64,000 nt of DNA from Syngnathus acus. Its lineage: Eukaryota > Chordata > Actinopteri > Syngnathiformes > Syngnathidae. The stretch spans positions 4,220,491 to 4,284,490 of the forward strand of contig NC_051092.1 in assembly GCF_901709675.1 (NCBI RefSeq). The letters are read 5' to 3'. The notes beneath the pieces are model-generated. The model was not told where the DNA came from. It saw nothing but the letters and a program-made list of their open reading frames with translations, and ran no database searches. Of this stretch, positions 11,701 through 23,337 are shown one piece after another. The position numbers were made by a program, and so were the translations under genes. Position 1 is the first letter of the stretch; the number at the start of each line of letters is the position of its first letter.

Positions 11701-14700
11701 AAGCGAGTTTACAATGGATGACTGGAGGGGGGAAAAAAAGCAGTTTCTCATTGAAGGAAATAATAATAAGAAGCACTGGCACACCAGCGTTGGTGGTATA
11801 GTGGTGAGCATAGCTGCCTTCCAAGCAGTTGACCCGGGTTCGATTCCCGGCCAACGCAGTAGCTTTTGGATAATTTGAAAGGGAGCACTCACAGTCAACA
11901 CTCCACTCAATTGACCAGCCATGGGGACGCAGCAGCTCATTGACAGCCTCCAGAACCGTCTGGAGCTTCTGCTTCTGGCCGATCTCCGACTGGGTCACTT
12001 CGGCCACGTTCAGTTTCCGGCCTGACAGCTTTTCTGGGAGGAGAACCGTACTTCAAATAAGACCGTCTATTTTCGTCCCACAATGAGACTTGGACATAAA
12101 AATAAATTTACTGTGGTGCAACCAAAAACTTTATTTTATTTTTTTGCCCCAAAGGCTCATACGGTATCAAACCCTAAAATACTTTAGCTAAACGACCCTA
12201 AAACTAATTCCCATTCACTAACATTGTATCCTAAAATCACGACCCATGCAATATTGTTTTGGCCACTACGTCCGGCGGTGGCGCTGCAGGCACGTTTGGG
12301 ACAAAAAGTAACAGGAGGCGGTTTGGCGTTTTCCACAATTATATCACGTCAAAGTTGTAAAAAAAGGCCTGCTAGAGGACTGTAAGACTGGCTCCTTTAA
12401 GATGTGCTTCAGATTGTGCGTAAGAAAGTAAGTTCTTCTCGTTGTTTTATTCTATAAAATACCTGCCTCTTTGCCTGCTAATTAGTGATACGCAATGTGC
12501 TTTAGCATGTTTAAAAGAGAGCTATCGCTAGCGCTTGTGTGTACATCTCTAAGCTGTACTTACGTAGATATTGTGTTGTGATATTTACAGTATTTAGACA
12601 TTAATACTATAAATGAAGTCGTTAATTATATTAAAAAAAACGCACATTTTACTTACCGTATTAGTGTGGACTCTATTACCGGTAACACGTAATGGACACT
12701 AGAGGGCGCCCACGAACGCAGGGGATAACCTGACTCACCAAAAAGCTTCTGCAGCACTTGTCCGTCATAGCAGTCTTCCTCCAGGTCTTTCACGATGATC
12801 CTGTCTTCCTCCAGCTCACTGTTGATCCAGTCAATCAGCACCTGTAGTGTGCAGTGGATAGAAAAAGTCTACACACCCCTGTTCACATGCCAGCCTTGTG
12901 TGATACACAAAAGAAAATAAGACCTAGGTTCATTTAAAAACGTTTCCCACCATTCTTGTCAAGTAAATCCTGTTCACCTCAAATTCCAAATTTCTAGAAA
13001 TATCTTTTGAGTATTTCTACTTCTTTTTACCTTCAGCAAATCTTTAAACTTGGGGTCATCTCGCGAGGTCGGGTCCAGCATGATCCTCTCGGCGTTCTCC
13101 TCTGGCAAAGACAAGGTGAGACAAGTTTTTTTTCATCCCCTTCACACATGTTGAGTGCAGACATGATCCCACGTGAGAGTTAAGATTTTTTTTATTGCAT
13201 GTAAATGAATACAAACAAATTAAAAAATACATCAAGAAATGTGTGTTGCTACCTAGCAGAGTGTCCTCGGGATGGACGTTTGTCCCAGAAGGAAGCATTG
13301 GAGCATTGATGGCATTTTTGCCTTCCTCGTGGAGGTCACTCACTAGTCGCACGGCAACACAACACACACACAGACACACACACATATGAATAGAATGCAC
13401 CATGAGTAATGTCCAACAGCAAATAGCACCTAAATATAAATTCCATAAAATAAATGTTATCTTGATTCATCAGCATTGATATAGTTATTTCCTTTGACTG
13501 TTAATGTCACTGCTTCTGTTTTCCCCCAAGATTTTTTAAAAAGTACTGCCAGAGACACTTGGTCACTTTTTCCACGGGCCACATGATGTTCCATCAACAA
13601 GTTTATCTCTTCATGTTTCCTGTTTGGCTACAAAAACGAAGCCTTCAGCAATCTTGCTAAAAGAACGGCGCGTTTAAGTGCAGACCCAAATGGAGGAAAT
13701 AAATAAAAGTAAACGCCACGCAGATTGAAAGATAATCAATATCTGCTATCACGTTGAAAAATTGGGCTTTGCCCGCTAATGGACACATTGATTTTTTTTT
13801 TTTTTAAGACTCCATTTCACTTGTTAGTGCGCTCTCTATTCGATAGTTATTTTATGCAAAAAATAACGTATTAATCACTGTATATTATGTCGAACAATTA
13901 CAACTTCAAAGCAGTAGTAATGTACATTTGCTCGGGGGAAGGCGTCCACGCCACATTTCCGATCTGATACCGTCAGTTCTTTTTAGCCTGGAATCTCCTC
14001 ATGGCTCAACATTTGGCTGCATAATTACAGAGCAGAATTGCTACATTTCATCCTAATTGCGTCGCTTCCTCCCCCGTGGCTCATCTGCTTACATTACGCC
14101 CGCTTCCGAGTCAAATACGACCTGCATCAAAGTCGGCAAAATCCAACAGCCACCTACGTATGGACAAACCCCTTAAAAGCAGTTTAAGCCCAACGACGCA
14201 TCATTTGTGAGGCACGTCCGACTTGTCATTTCTATCAAAGTACCTGGTTTCTTCCTCTTGGTACCGCAAAGTAATCCCGCCATGTCCCCACTTTGAAATT
14301 CCTGCTGGTTGCACGATGCAGTAAATGCATGCACAGTTATATGTCAATATGTGTGAGGGTGTGTGTGAGTAAGGCCGAACAGTAGCTGGGGCGTGTTTAT
14401 TTCTGTCACAAATCTCCTCCCCACCTCAGAGGTCTAGTTACTGGAGATGTGTGTGTGTGTGTGTGTTAAGAGTAGAATCTCCAATGGACGCTAGTGTGAT
14501 GTAATGGTTGGAAATGAAAGCCTGAGTCTGTTGCACCCTGTTTAGCGCTGTTACTACTTTTATTTTGGTAGATTTCTATTTCCTCTTTTATTCCCACTAT
14601 CATTGACTTGATAGTCAACTGGATATTTTGAAAAGAATATTAGGGACGGGTGAGTGATGGTATCGTTATCGATATTTCAAGGTATCAGTACTTGCGACAG

Positions 14701-17504
14701 CAGCTGATACCAGTATCAGACGCCATCTTGTGGCCATTTTATTATCAGGAACTGGAAATTAGAATAATAGAAAATGGTCATTCATTTCATAACTATAAGG
14801 GAATGTATAGTTTTGTGTGTAGAAAGTATTGGCGGTATCAATACTTGGTATCTCTACCGATGAAACTCAAGAATTGAGTACCGGTATCGGTCTGAATAAA
14901 AAAGTCGTATTGAACATCCTTAAAATGTATTGACTTAATTTTAATGAACAAATGAGTTCAATGTTTACCTCGTGTGTGGTGCTGGTGCATGCTCATCATG
15001 TTTTAACCCCCCCCTTTCATATAAAAAACAGTTTTTCTTCTTGTCTATCTGATGGTCTAACTCAGCATAAATTTTGCATTTCAATGAGCCACCAAATCAA
15101 GCCTCTGATACTTCTTACTTGCGGCAGGCAATCAATCAGGCAGTGACTCTATTACCGCTAACACAATTCCACTAATTCAATCCCCGAGCAAAGCCGGCAA
15201 CCCAGATAGAACATGAGTTGTTTTTTTTTCGCTGACATTGTATTACAAAAGCAAATGAATGGACAAATCTTGGAGTCAAATTACAAAATTTCTTTTTTTT
15301 AAATTAATTTATTACACCTCTAGCTGTGGCTCTATTTACATATTAGTTATCAAACTGTAAAATGAGGAATCAAATGTACAGTGCCTTTGTGGATGCCTTG
15401 TATATATTTAAATTATGTTTACTCTTCAAAGGCAAAGATGTGAGCAGCATTCAAAAACAACAATGACGCTCAAGTGACCCCCCATTAGAGCTCTGGGACA
15501 GGAGGGGGAGGGGGTGAGAGGCAGTTTACTGGTTGAGGATATAAATAAAGTGGCAGTATATGGAGGCGACAGACAGGCTCTTGAATACAGCGCAGGTTAT
15601 TTACGTCGGCAGCACGAGACTGGAGAGCAACAGAAGCCCAGAGATGACCGGGGGTTAGTAATAGGATGGGTGGATGGTTTAAATCTGCCTCCTAGTGGCG
15701 GGGAGCAGAATGGGTGCTCGCTCTCTTTGCTCAGTTTGCAATGATCTTTGCTTTTTTGAAACGTGATCTCGTTTTAAGCCGACAAAAGTAATAGCCCGGC
15801 ACAATATTTAATTTTTGGGGTTTTAGCTGTCTTTTATTTCATGTGCATCACTTTGCAAACTGCTGTGGTTAATTCGATTAAGTTGAATAAACCGCACTAA
15901 CAGGAGAAGCAAATGGCCACACAGAGATGAAACGGCTCATAATAAAGAAGATATAGATATTATTATATAAATTATTATTATATATATAGATATTTGCCAA
16001 TGTAGTCGTAAACAGGGGAACCCCCCCCCCCCCCCCCCCCCCAATTAAGAACACAACTTACTCTTTGCGGTCATCATTCCAGCAGCAACCGAGCAAGGTT
16101 TAAGTCGTACTAGTGAATGTCATCAGCAATTTGCGAGACCACATAGTCAGGATGTGAGCGCTGGTTCCTTATAAAGCAACTCATGGATGTGACAGACATG
16201 AACAGACACTTTGGCCTTGTCATAAAAACGCACACTTCCTGTCAGTTTGTCACAAGCAACCCAAGAAAAGTGCAGCAATCTGAGCCGAGTGAGAGAAAGT
16301 CAAAATGTTCCCCATTAAGTTGTGGTCTCGATAACTTGACAACGGGGACAAAAAACAAGAAGACCACAAAATGCTGACATGGAAAATGAGTTTTCAGCAA
16401 AAGGTTACGCAACTTTTCCCAACGCTACTCATCGTTAGGGTGTTTCCTCTTGAGAATAAAGTCACCACGCCTGACAGAAAACCCCAGCAGCTTGCAAGAT
16501 GAACCAGTAGAAAACATTACCTTTAAGTTCAAACGTGCTGTAAAATAAAATATACTTGAGCAATAAAGCACAAGAAATGGTAGTACTGCATAAATACAGT
16601 ATGTCAGAGTATCATACAGTATTGAACTTTACAAATCGCATTGACTGTTTGGTCCAACAGTAAAGTTGAATAACGTGCTTTTTTTCCCCCTTGTGTAATG
16701 GCACATCCACTCCAGTAGATGGCAGTGGCGCACTCATGTTTTTCAAATTTATTTGAATACTTTTGCTCATACTATAGTGTTGGCATACTTCTACACTAGT
16801 GGTCTTCAACCACCAGTTCACACCCCAGTGCCAGTCAGCAAGCCATTTGGTACTGGAATGCAAAAATGGATTTAAAATCTCTGCAGTAATAATCGGAATA
16901 AACATCAGCCCATATTGTAGAATACTTCAATCCTATTTAATTTTGTGCAGTCCTCGAGCAACTTGTAGCTGACCCTCAGTGAATACACACACAGGCGTTA
17001 AATCTCGCAGCTGTTTTTTTTTTTTTTATCACACGCGCGCGCACACACACAAAGGCTCAAAATAAGTCAAGACAAACTCTGACAAGTGTTTAAAATGTAA
17101 ATAAGCCCACCTAAATCTATTTGAACTTCCTCTTGACTATGTGGCATTATTGTGCGCTTCTATTTATGTCCGTTACCTCACATAATAAGAGCGCGCGGTA
17201 TGCTTTGTCTCGGACGTGATTGTTTGCGGTTACGAAAGAAACTAATATAAAAAACCGACGTCATCAATATTGTAAACGAGCCCGCAGCATTTAACTGGAG
17301 TGCCACGTGATTGCCGCACATATGAGCGCTAAAGGAAAATAAAAGAATATGGATGACTAAAATAAGATCATTTGGAAAAGAGACGAAAATATTAATAAAT
17401 GACTTACCTTCTTTGGCTTTCTTCCTCCGGACCAAAGTGCCCCCGAGTCTGCCTAGAAAAGACTCGTCTTTTTTGCTTTTGGCGGACTGCGAGCTGGTGG
17501 ACAT
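8761..17504 (-). CDS. parvb: beta-parvin (parvb), 13 coding exons
   Basis: Beta-parvin (affixin) links integrin-linked kinase to actin at focal adhesions. Coding exons: 17504-17408, 13342-13253, 13101-13031, 12841-12739, 12033-11893, 11029-10914, 10838-10780, 10524-10505, 10389-10328, 10251-10183, 9979-9878, 9785-9713, 8837-8761. They total 1080 nt, 359 aa, against about 364 in human. The N-terminus carries the conserved basic segment KKDESFLGRLGGTLVRRKK. CH1 spans about 80-195 and CH2 about 240-350 (FADGVYLILLMGLLEDYF). The protein ends TNYKNSE, like mammalian KYKNVE. The exon at 10524-10505 is a 20-nt microexon. Matching exon sizes with parvg (103, 116, 69 and 102 nt) show that the tandem pair is a duplication. 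An alternative first exon is at 14283-14244. Three tRNA-Gly genes lie antisense in the 11892-11030 intron. Confidence 0.95.
11249..11320 (+). tRNA. tRNA-Gly (UCC), copy 1
   Basis: A 72-nt cloverleaf with acceptor stem GCGTTGG / CCAACGC plus discriminator A, A box TGGTATAGTGGTGAGC, B box GGTTCGATTCC and anticodon TCC in loop CTTCCAA. It is followed by T-rich DNA serving as Pol III terminator. It is antisense within the parvb intron between exons 12033-11893 and 11029-10914. Confidence 0.97.
11493..11564 (+). tRNA. tRNA-Gly (UCC), copy 2
   Basis: Identical in sequence to the copy at 11249. The downstream flanks of the two copies are also clearly alike over about 130 bp (TAGTTTATAAT, GTTCGG and GCAGATGAATGAAT blocks), so a unit of about 245 bp was tandemly duplicated. 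A TTTT terminator follows at once. Confidence 0.97.
11787..11858 (+). tRNA. tRNA-Gly (UCC), copy 3
   Basis: Third identical copy, 294 bp from the second. It ends 34 nt from the parvb exon whose low edge is 11893, and its TTTT terminator (about 11863) falls within the first nucleotides of the parvb intron on the other strand. Confidence 0.97.
14244..14283 (-). CDS. parvb: candidate alternative first coding exon of parvb
   Basis: On the minus strand an ATG opens 13 codons (MAGLLCGTKRKKP) and one extra base, then a GTACTT donor. The exon lies in the long parvb intron 1. It ends in phase 1, exactly the phase of the canonical exon at 17504-17408, so it would join in frame to the exon at 13342 (VSDLHEEGKNAI). 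It would replace the basic 32-residue head with a short head containing a cysteine and a basic cluster. Supported only by the splice signal, the phase and the position. Confidence 0.5.
16021..16042. repeat. uninterrupted 22-base C tract
   Basis: Twenty-two consecutive C residues within parvb intron 1. The minus strand, which is the transcribed sense of parvb, is a run of G with quadruplex potential. Confidence 0.95.
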
Positions 17505-18189
17505 CTTTTGAGCGTGTGAGCGTGTTTCTGTCACACACGCCACACACGCACGCAATAGTGATGATAAACAGGGAACGGTGCCTGCGAACACACACACCGG
17601 CCAAGTCAAGGGCAGAGACGGGCTGGGACGTCGTACTGTGTGACGAGCATGGACCAGTGCGTCAGTTCACAGCGCCTCCAACAGGCAGGACAAGGGACTA
17701 CATACGATGTCATGATGAAGTAAACTGTAGGCCTCCTTCAGAATTTGGGATCCTCGGGCAAGGGTGTAGCATCGAATTATAGACCCATACCACCAAGCAG
17801 ACACATAATTGGATTCATATGAATTATTTTAATTTTGTATAAAAAGATGTCTCAAAACAACAACAAAAAATGGTTCATTGAAGATTTGTAAATGTGTGCT
17901 ATGGGTCAGTCAGCAGGGATTGACTCCAGTTTACCCACAACCAGAATGACAAGCACCATATCAAAAAAAATAAAACATATATAAAAAAATAAAATTAAAA
18001 TAAGAATGGATGGAATATGAATAGACACTGGCAGTGGTCCTATGATTAGCATGTCTGCCTTTGGCCTTCCTATGTGGGGTTTGGACCATGTTCTTGAAAT
18101 GCAATGGAAGGAATACATATTGAAGCTTCAGTTGTCCTCACTTCCACTTTCTTGTACTGTTTTGATGAGAAAATAGCACAATACAGTTT
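17505..18189. other. parvb promoter region and parvb-hdac10 spacer
   Basis: The parvb leader and promoter should lie just above 17504; the GC-rich stretch at 17570-17660 is the best candidate. No TATA box is evident. The rest is AT-rich, and 18020-18105 resembles a decayed tRNA-headed repeat (GATTAGCATGTCTGCC). The hdac10 3' untranslated region lies below 18190. Confidence 0.4.
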
Positions 18190-21100
18190 TTAAATGAAAT
18201 ATTGAAGAGATGATGCGTGTGTGCATGACGAGCACTCAGGTAACAGCAGCTTGGCACTGACTGTTATTTTGCCTTCACCTGAAGTCCTCAGCAGCGTCCA
18301 GTCGGCCTGAAGGTGGAGTCTCAAGCGCTCCAGTGCCTCAACATCATCAGCTACTGGAGCAGGAAGTTGCCCCAGACTTGGCGCGGGACTCCCAGAGAGG
18401 GACGACGCTGTTGGCTCGACTAAAGCCTTTTCATCCTCCTAAAATGGAAGCCAGGTAAAAAAAAATCCTTCTAATCCATCTACTGCTGCCTCTTCTCCTC
18501 ACCTGCACCAGCACAAGCATGTGACCGCGAGCCAGGCCGCCAAGGAGGCTGACCAGCTGTTGCCACGCGCCTTCGCTGGGGCCGCCTGTGCCGGGAAATC
18601 GCGCCAGCAGCACCAGAGCGGGGTCGTACTCGTAGGCCAGAGGCAGGAGGAGCCCGAACGTGGCCTGCGCCAACCCCGAAGTTTCGCCGCAGCCGTTCTT
18701 CAGACTCACAGGTATATAATGTTTGCACCTAGGCATCTCTAGCGCCCCCTTGTGGATGTCTACTGTAAGTGTTGTCCTAAAAGACATGAACGCGCTTGAT
18801 CGGTGAAGCTCATTTCATGACGATAAATACACGACAAAGTAGAAATAATATTCACCCATCTTCTGGCAGGTGACTCATGACTCCATTGCCACCAACGCAT
18901 ACAACCAAAACGCTGCAAAAAAGGAAGAACTTGTTTTTGTTGCTAATCCAGTTACAGTTGCATCCACTTTTTTTTACCGTTGTTTGAGAGCGGTTGCATG
19001 CTTGATGACCGTCTCCAGTGCCACAGAGACGTCACTGACCAAGGCCAAGCCATTGCGGATCTGGTCGGGGGGTAAAAAAGTGGCAATATTTTGGAGGGAA
19101 AAGCAGCCAGTCATAATTAAAAAAAAAAAAAATTGACCTCATTTTTCTCCATTTCCCCAACAAGCGCAGTAAGACTGGATAGTTTCGTGACAGCATCACC
19201 TTCAAAATCCTCTCTTATTGGAGAGAGCGACAAAGATAATCATTAAGGAGCCTTTTTTTGTTTGTCCAGGTGAAACAAAAAGAGAATCGCACTTGGTTGA
19301 GCGCGAGCGGGCATTATTAGGCAGGTGGAAGCGTTCGCAGCCGTCCGGACAATCCACGTCCTCGGGGATCACCACCGCCGTGCGTACAGGAGGCGCGACG
19401 CGCTTCTCAGGCTCGGGCCATGTGACGTGGTCTTTGCCTTCAGCTGCTTCACCGCTTTGGAGCTTTTCTTCTATCTTAATGCGCTTCGTGCTGACGTCCG
19501 AAGGGGGCGCTTCAGCTGGAGGAAGGTACAAAAATATTTCACTCAGGGGTTCGATATATTTGATGTGTTTATGAAATAAATGAACCAAGAGTTGGTATGT
19601 CCCTTCAAGGTTCCCTTCATCGGTCCAGTACCTGCATGCTTGAGACACGACCAATACTTGCGATGAGCTGCGCGCACACACTGAACCGACTCCAGCGTGC
19701 TGAAAGAGAAACACTGTAAGTCACGCCGTCATGCGCAAAGTCAAATTGCCGACACGGCTGAACCTCTGACAGGGTCCTTGAAGGTTGGCGGGCCGGGGCG
19801 CCGGATCGCCCAGTAGACTTTGAACCGTGACACACACGGACTGGCCGAGAGAAGTCAAGTTGTATCCGCCCTGCCAAACATTTGCGAGATGCTATCAACA
19901 AATTCAAATGCTTATTGAAAATGTAAAGAATGTGTCCGACCTCCAACACCATGCACAGTTTTCCCTCGGCGAGGTTCATCAGCAGGTGGGTGAGGTGGGC
20001 GAAGACGTCTGGGGTGGCGCACATTTCACCCTGGAAAATAATAATAATTGATAAAAATGCAAATTAAAAAGCACGGCGCTTTAAATGTACCTCTGGGTCC
20101 CCAATGGCAGAGTCAAAGCCCGCACACACCAGCACCAAGTCCGGGCAAAACTGCAAGAAAAATCACTCGAGTCCAGTCAGCCCCGTTACTTTGCGTGAAT
20201 TCTTCTCACCTGGTAGGCGACGGGCAGAAGGACGTGACAGAAGACGGCAAGATAGTCCCCGTTCCGCATGCCAACCTGGACACAGCGGACATACGACGCT
20301 GACTGGAAAGCGAATGGAAAGGTTGGCAAATTCCGCGTGTTACTGACCTTGTTCCAAGGCACATTGATATTAAAGCCAGCACCTTTGCCCTCGCCGACAC
20401 TGTCATAGTCCGATTCTCTGAGTTCAGGCCAGAATTTCTGATGCTCGTAGCGGTGCCAAGAGAAATAAAGCACGCTGTGGAAGGAAAGCCATTGGAAATT
20501 CTGATCACGTCGAAAGAAATCTAGTCAATGTGCGAACCTTGGATCATCCTCAAACGCATACTGCACCCCCTGACCGTGATGTATGTCCCAATCAACGATC
20601 AGCACCCTGAAAAAAAAAAAAATCAAATGTCATAAAATAGAAAGACAAGCTCCAAGGATGCACTTGACCTCGTTACCTTTGAGCGCCGTACTTTTGCTGG
20701 GCGTATTTGGCTGCTATGGCCACATTGTTGAACACGCAGAAGCCGTTGGCGGCACTGCGCATGCTGTGGTGCCCCGGAGGTCTGCTCACGATCAAACACA
20801 CGAGACAATGCGCTCAAATCGAACTGAGAGACTGGCTTCAAAGTTCTTACCTGACTAGAGCCATGCCATTTCGCACCCTCCCGCTCATCACGGCGTCCAC
20901 CAGTTGCAGTGCGGCTCCCGCTGCCAATAAGGCGCAGTGATAGCTGTTCTGTCGCACAAAAATGGAAGCATTAAAATGGCTGCTGAGTCATTTGGAACTA
21001 CGACTCAGTTTTTCCACAATGTTCCATAGCAACAATGTTAATACCACTCACTGGGTGGAAATAGACGTATCCATATTTCAGAGTGAACTCCCTCAAGTCT

Positions 21101-22708
21101 TCCAGAGTCATGTACGGCGTCTTCTTCACCGCTTCGAGGTACTCCTCGCTAGAACATTTTTGTGAAACTTCAGAAGGCATAAAAAAAACTTCTGAGAATT
21201 AGAGGTTCAGGACTCACCTGTGAATCAGGAGAATGTCGTCGTCTGTGGCTTTGCGGACGGGTACGGAGATACATCGAGCAGCCAGACCGCTCTGGACCAA
21301 TGCTTCATAACTCACTGTCAGACGCTCGGGCCTCTCGAGCTCACAATCTGGACTGGAAGCGCAGGTTTGAATTTGTAAGATGTGTCTTTCTGCTGCTGCT
21401 AATCAATCATAATTATTTATATTACGAAATTCTGCAACAAGCGTACGGGTTAATAATTTTATTTTTTTTGTTCTTTGCATTCATAATTATATCTGTTTTC
21501 ATTTCATACAGCTGAAGAAACTGCTGTAGGTCTGTTTCCAGCCAAGGTCAGTCTGTTTTGCTTACATTTTTTGGTATTTGCACAGCTCTTTATTTAAATC
21601 AGTTTACATTTACTGCCATGAAGCTGTAGGTCCATGTTTTCCTGCCAAAGTAAGCCTGTTTTACTTTACATTTGTTATTTGCACAGCTCTAATTTTTAAA
21701 ATGTAAGCTATTCGTATTATAGATTTAAAAAAATGTTTAAATACTATTGTACTCTTTATATTTCTGTTCTTTTCCCATCTGTGCTTTGTTGAGTAGAAAG
21801 TGGAACACGTGGTGTTGTGTCTAAATTAAACACTTTGCACATTTTGTTTAAAATACTGAAATATATCGTATATTGCCATTCAGTCTAAAAATACCAGGAT
21901 ATCAGTTTTGGTCCATATCGCCCTGTCCTAATTATTAATCATAATTTTATTCCTCAATTAATTTGGTCGTATCTGTTGATTTCATCTTACTTTACAGTTA
22001 TGAATGGAAAACCTATGACATGGAACACCATTAAGAAAAGACAAAAAGTATTAAATGAAATAAAAACATTTTGACTTTACATTTAAGTAATGTCTCAAAC
22101 AAAATAATATCAACCTAAGTGAAATAATAATAGAATGCGATTATTTTGCACCAAGCGTATATAAATAGTCCCAGCAGAAACAACATTGCGATAATCGGTT
22201 CCGACCATTTAAACGCAACACCGGGCAACTGCTCCCACACGGCATAACACATAAACTTTACTTCTTTTAATTTGACCACAACCAACAAATATATTATATA
22301 TATTATATTATACACCTTCATTTTTGGAAAGAAATAACACATTTAAAATACTGGTGACGATTAGCTTACCGTGCACCAACCTAACTCATCTGAGCAACAA
22401 CAACAACGATATAAAACGCACACTTTTCCCAACCCAGTGACAGCACCAATGTATGTACACGCGTAAAAAGATGCACAAGCTTGTGCTGCAGTTTTTAAAA
22501 TAAAATCAAAGAGAGCACTAACGAAATAACGCTCCTTGCTAAAAAAAAACCTGGCAGTCGTTGCGCTGCTGGAACGTTGTGCCCACCAAGCAAGAACTTG
22601 TGTCGGACTTATTAGCCAAATGGCTGCTTACTTGACATCTCATACTTACTCTAACCAAAGCAGTTTGTAGCGGGTCATCTCCTCGTCGTAAATTAAGGCT
22701 GTTCCCAT
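18190..22708 (-). CDS. hdac10: histone deacetylase 10 / polyamine deacetylase (hdac10), 18 coding exons
   Basis: A class IIb zinc deacetylase; the family member is known as an N8-acetylspermidine deacetylase. Exons: 22708-22650, 21352-21218, 21148-21052, 20948-20851, 20781-20677, 20606-20538, 20474-20348, 20275-20210, 20150-20091, 20030-19941, 19870-19764, 19699-19632, 19515-19293, 19213-19138, 19060-18978, 18912-18856, 18776-18503, 18438-18190. They give 680 aa (human 669). The start [12 protein letters not shown] matches the family. Key residues: PDCE motif at 21-24 (the P(E,A)CE constriction), HH at 134-135, zinc ligands D172, H174 and D265, gatekeeper E272 in GDPEG (the polyamine-selecting glutamate), and Y305 in GGYN. 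The second, inactive deacetylase-like half spans about 440-600. Donors after 20538 and 19764 are GTTCGC and GTTCAG, weak but in frame. The last about 25 residues are unlike the mammalian end. Confidence 0.95.
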
Positions 22709-23260
22709 CTTAGATGTCCTGCAGTCTCCTGGAAAAAAACTGAAAAGCTCAGATTTCTGAAGCCGAGCAGGCGAAACTTTTTTATGGGTCATGGGTCACA
22801 GCATCCCCCTCGAATATAAAACGGTGCTGCGCTTTGCTTCAAAATAAAATTATAAATCTATATAAATTCACGATGTCAAATTATACATACAAAGATCAAG
22901 ATATAACACATGGAATCACTTCAATTCACCATTAACAATCAAAATATAAAATACATAACTTGAATATAATACATTGAATAATAGAAATTTAAAAAGATAC
23001 TATTAACATTCATTTGTATTTTTTTCAGTCATTACTACATTTTATATCGAAATTAGTCGAGACTTAAACAGCTCTGTGTACATACTGCACAGTAATTAGC
23101 ATTCCATAATGTACGTGTTCTCAAGTTTTCAAGAATTTAAACAACAAAAAACTTTTACAAACACATAGACTTCTGTGATTTTGCACCATTTTATTTTTAA
23201 TACAAAAGCAAGAGTGCAACTATATAGTAAACATGAAAGGAAAATCACACATTTACAGTA
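22709..23260. other. hdac10 upstream region
   Basis: AT-rich spacer between the hdac10 start and the 3' end of the GPCR gene. The hdac10 leader must lie directly above 22708. No TATA box or CpG-dense island was obvious. No gene seen. Confidence 0.4.
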
Positions 23261-23315
23261 GAATAGAATAGAATAGATCTTTATTGTCATTGTCACACAT
23301 GTACAACGAAATTTA
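23261..23315 (-). repeat. retroelement 3' tail with (ATTCT)n end
   Basis: Read on the minus strand: TTTCGTTGTACATGTGTGAC, then ACAATGACAATAAAGAT, then ATTCT repeated. This is the common 3' end of CR1/L2-like teleost elements. The rest of the element is missing, so this is a 5'-truncated insertion. Confidence 0.6.
23280..23285 (-). terminator. poly(A) signal AATAAA for the GPCR gene, inside a retroelement tail
   Basis: A minus-strand AATAAA lies about 53 nt past the GPCR stop codon and is supplied by the retroelement tail at 23261-23315. Use by the gene is inferred from position. Confidence 0.4.
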
Positions 23316-23337
23316 AAGTATAAATAGTTGAAGTAAA

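Noticed and set aside
11249-11858. Regularly spaced identical 72-mers that resemble a repeat array
   Set aside because: They are three tRNA-Gly genes, not CRISPR or satellite units. The spacing is uneven and the host is a vertebrate.
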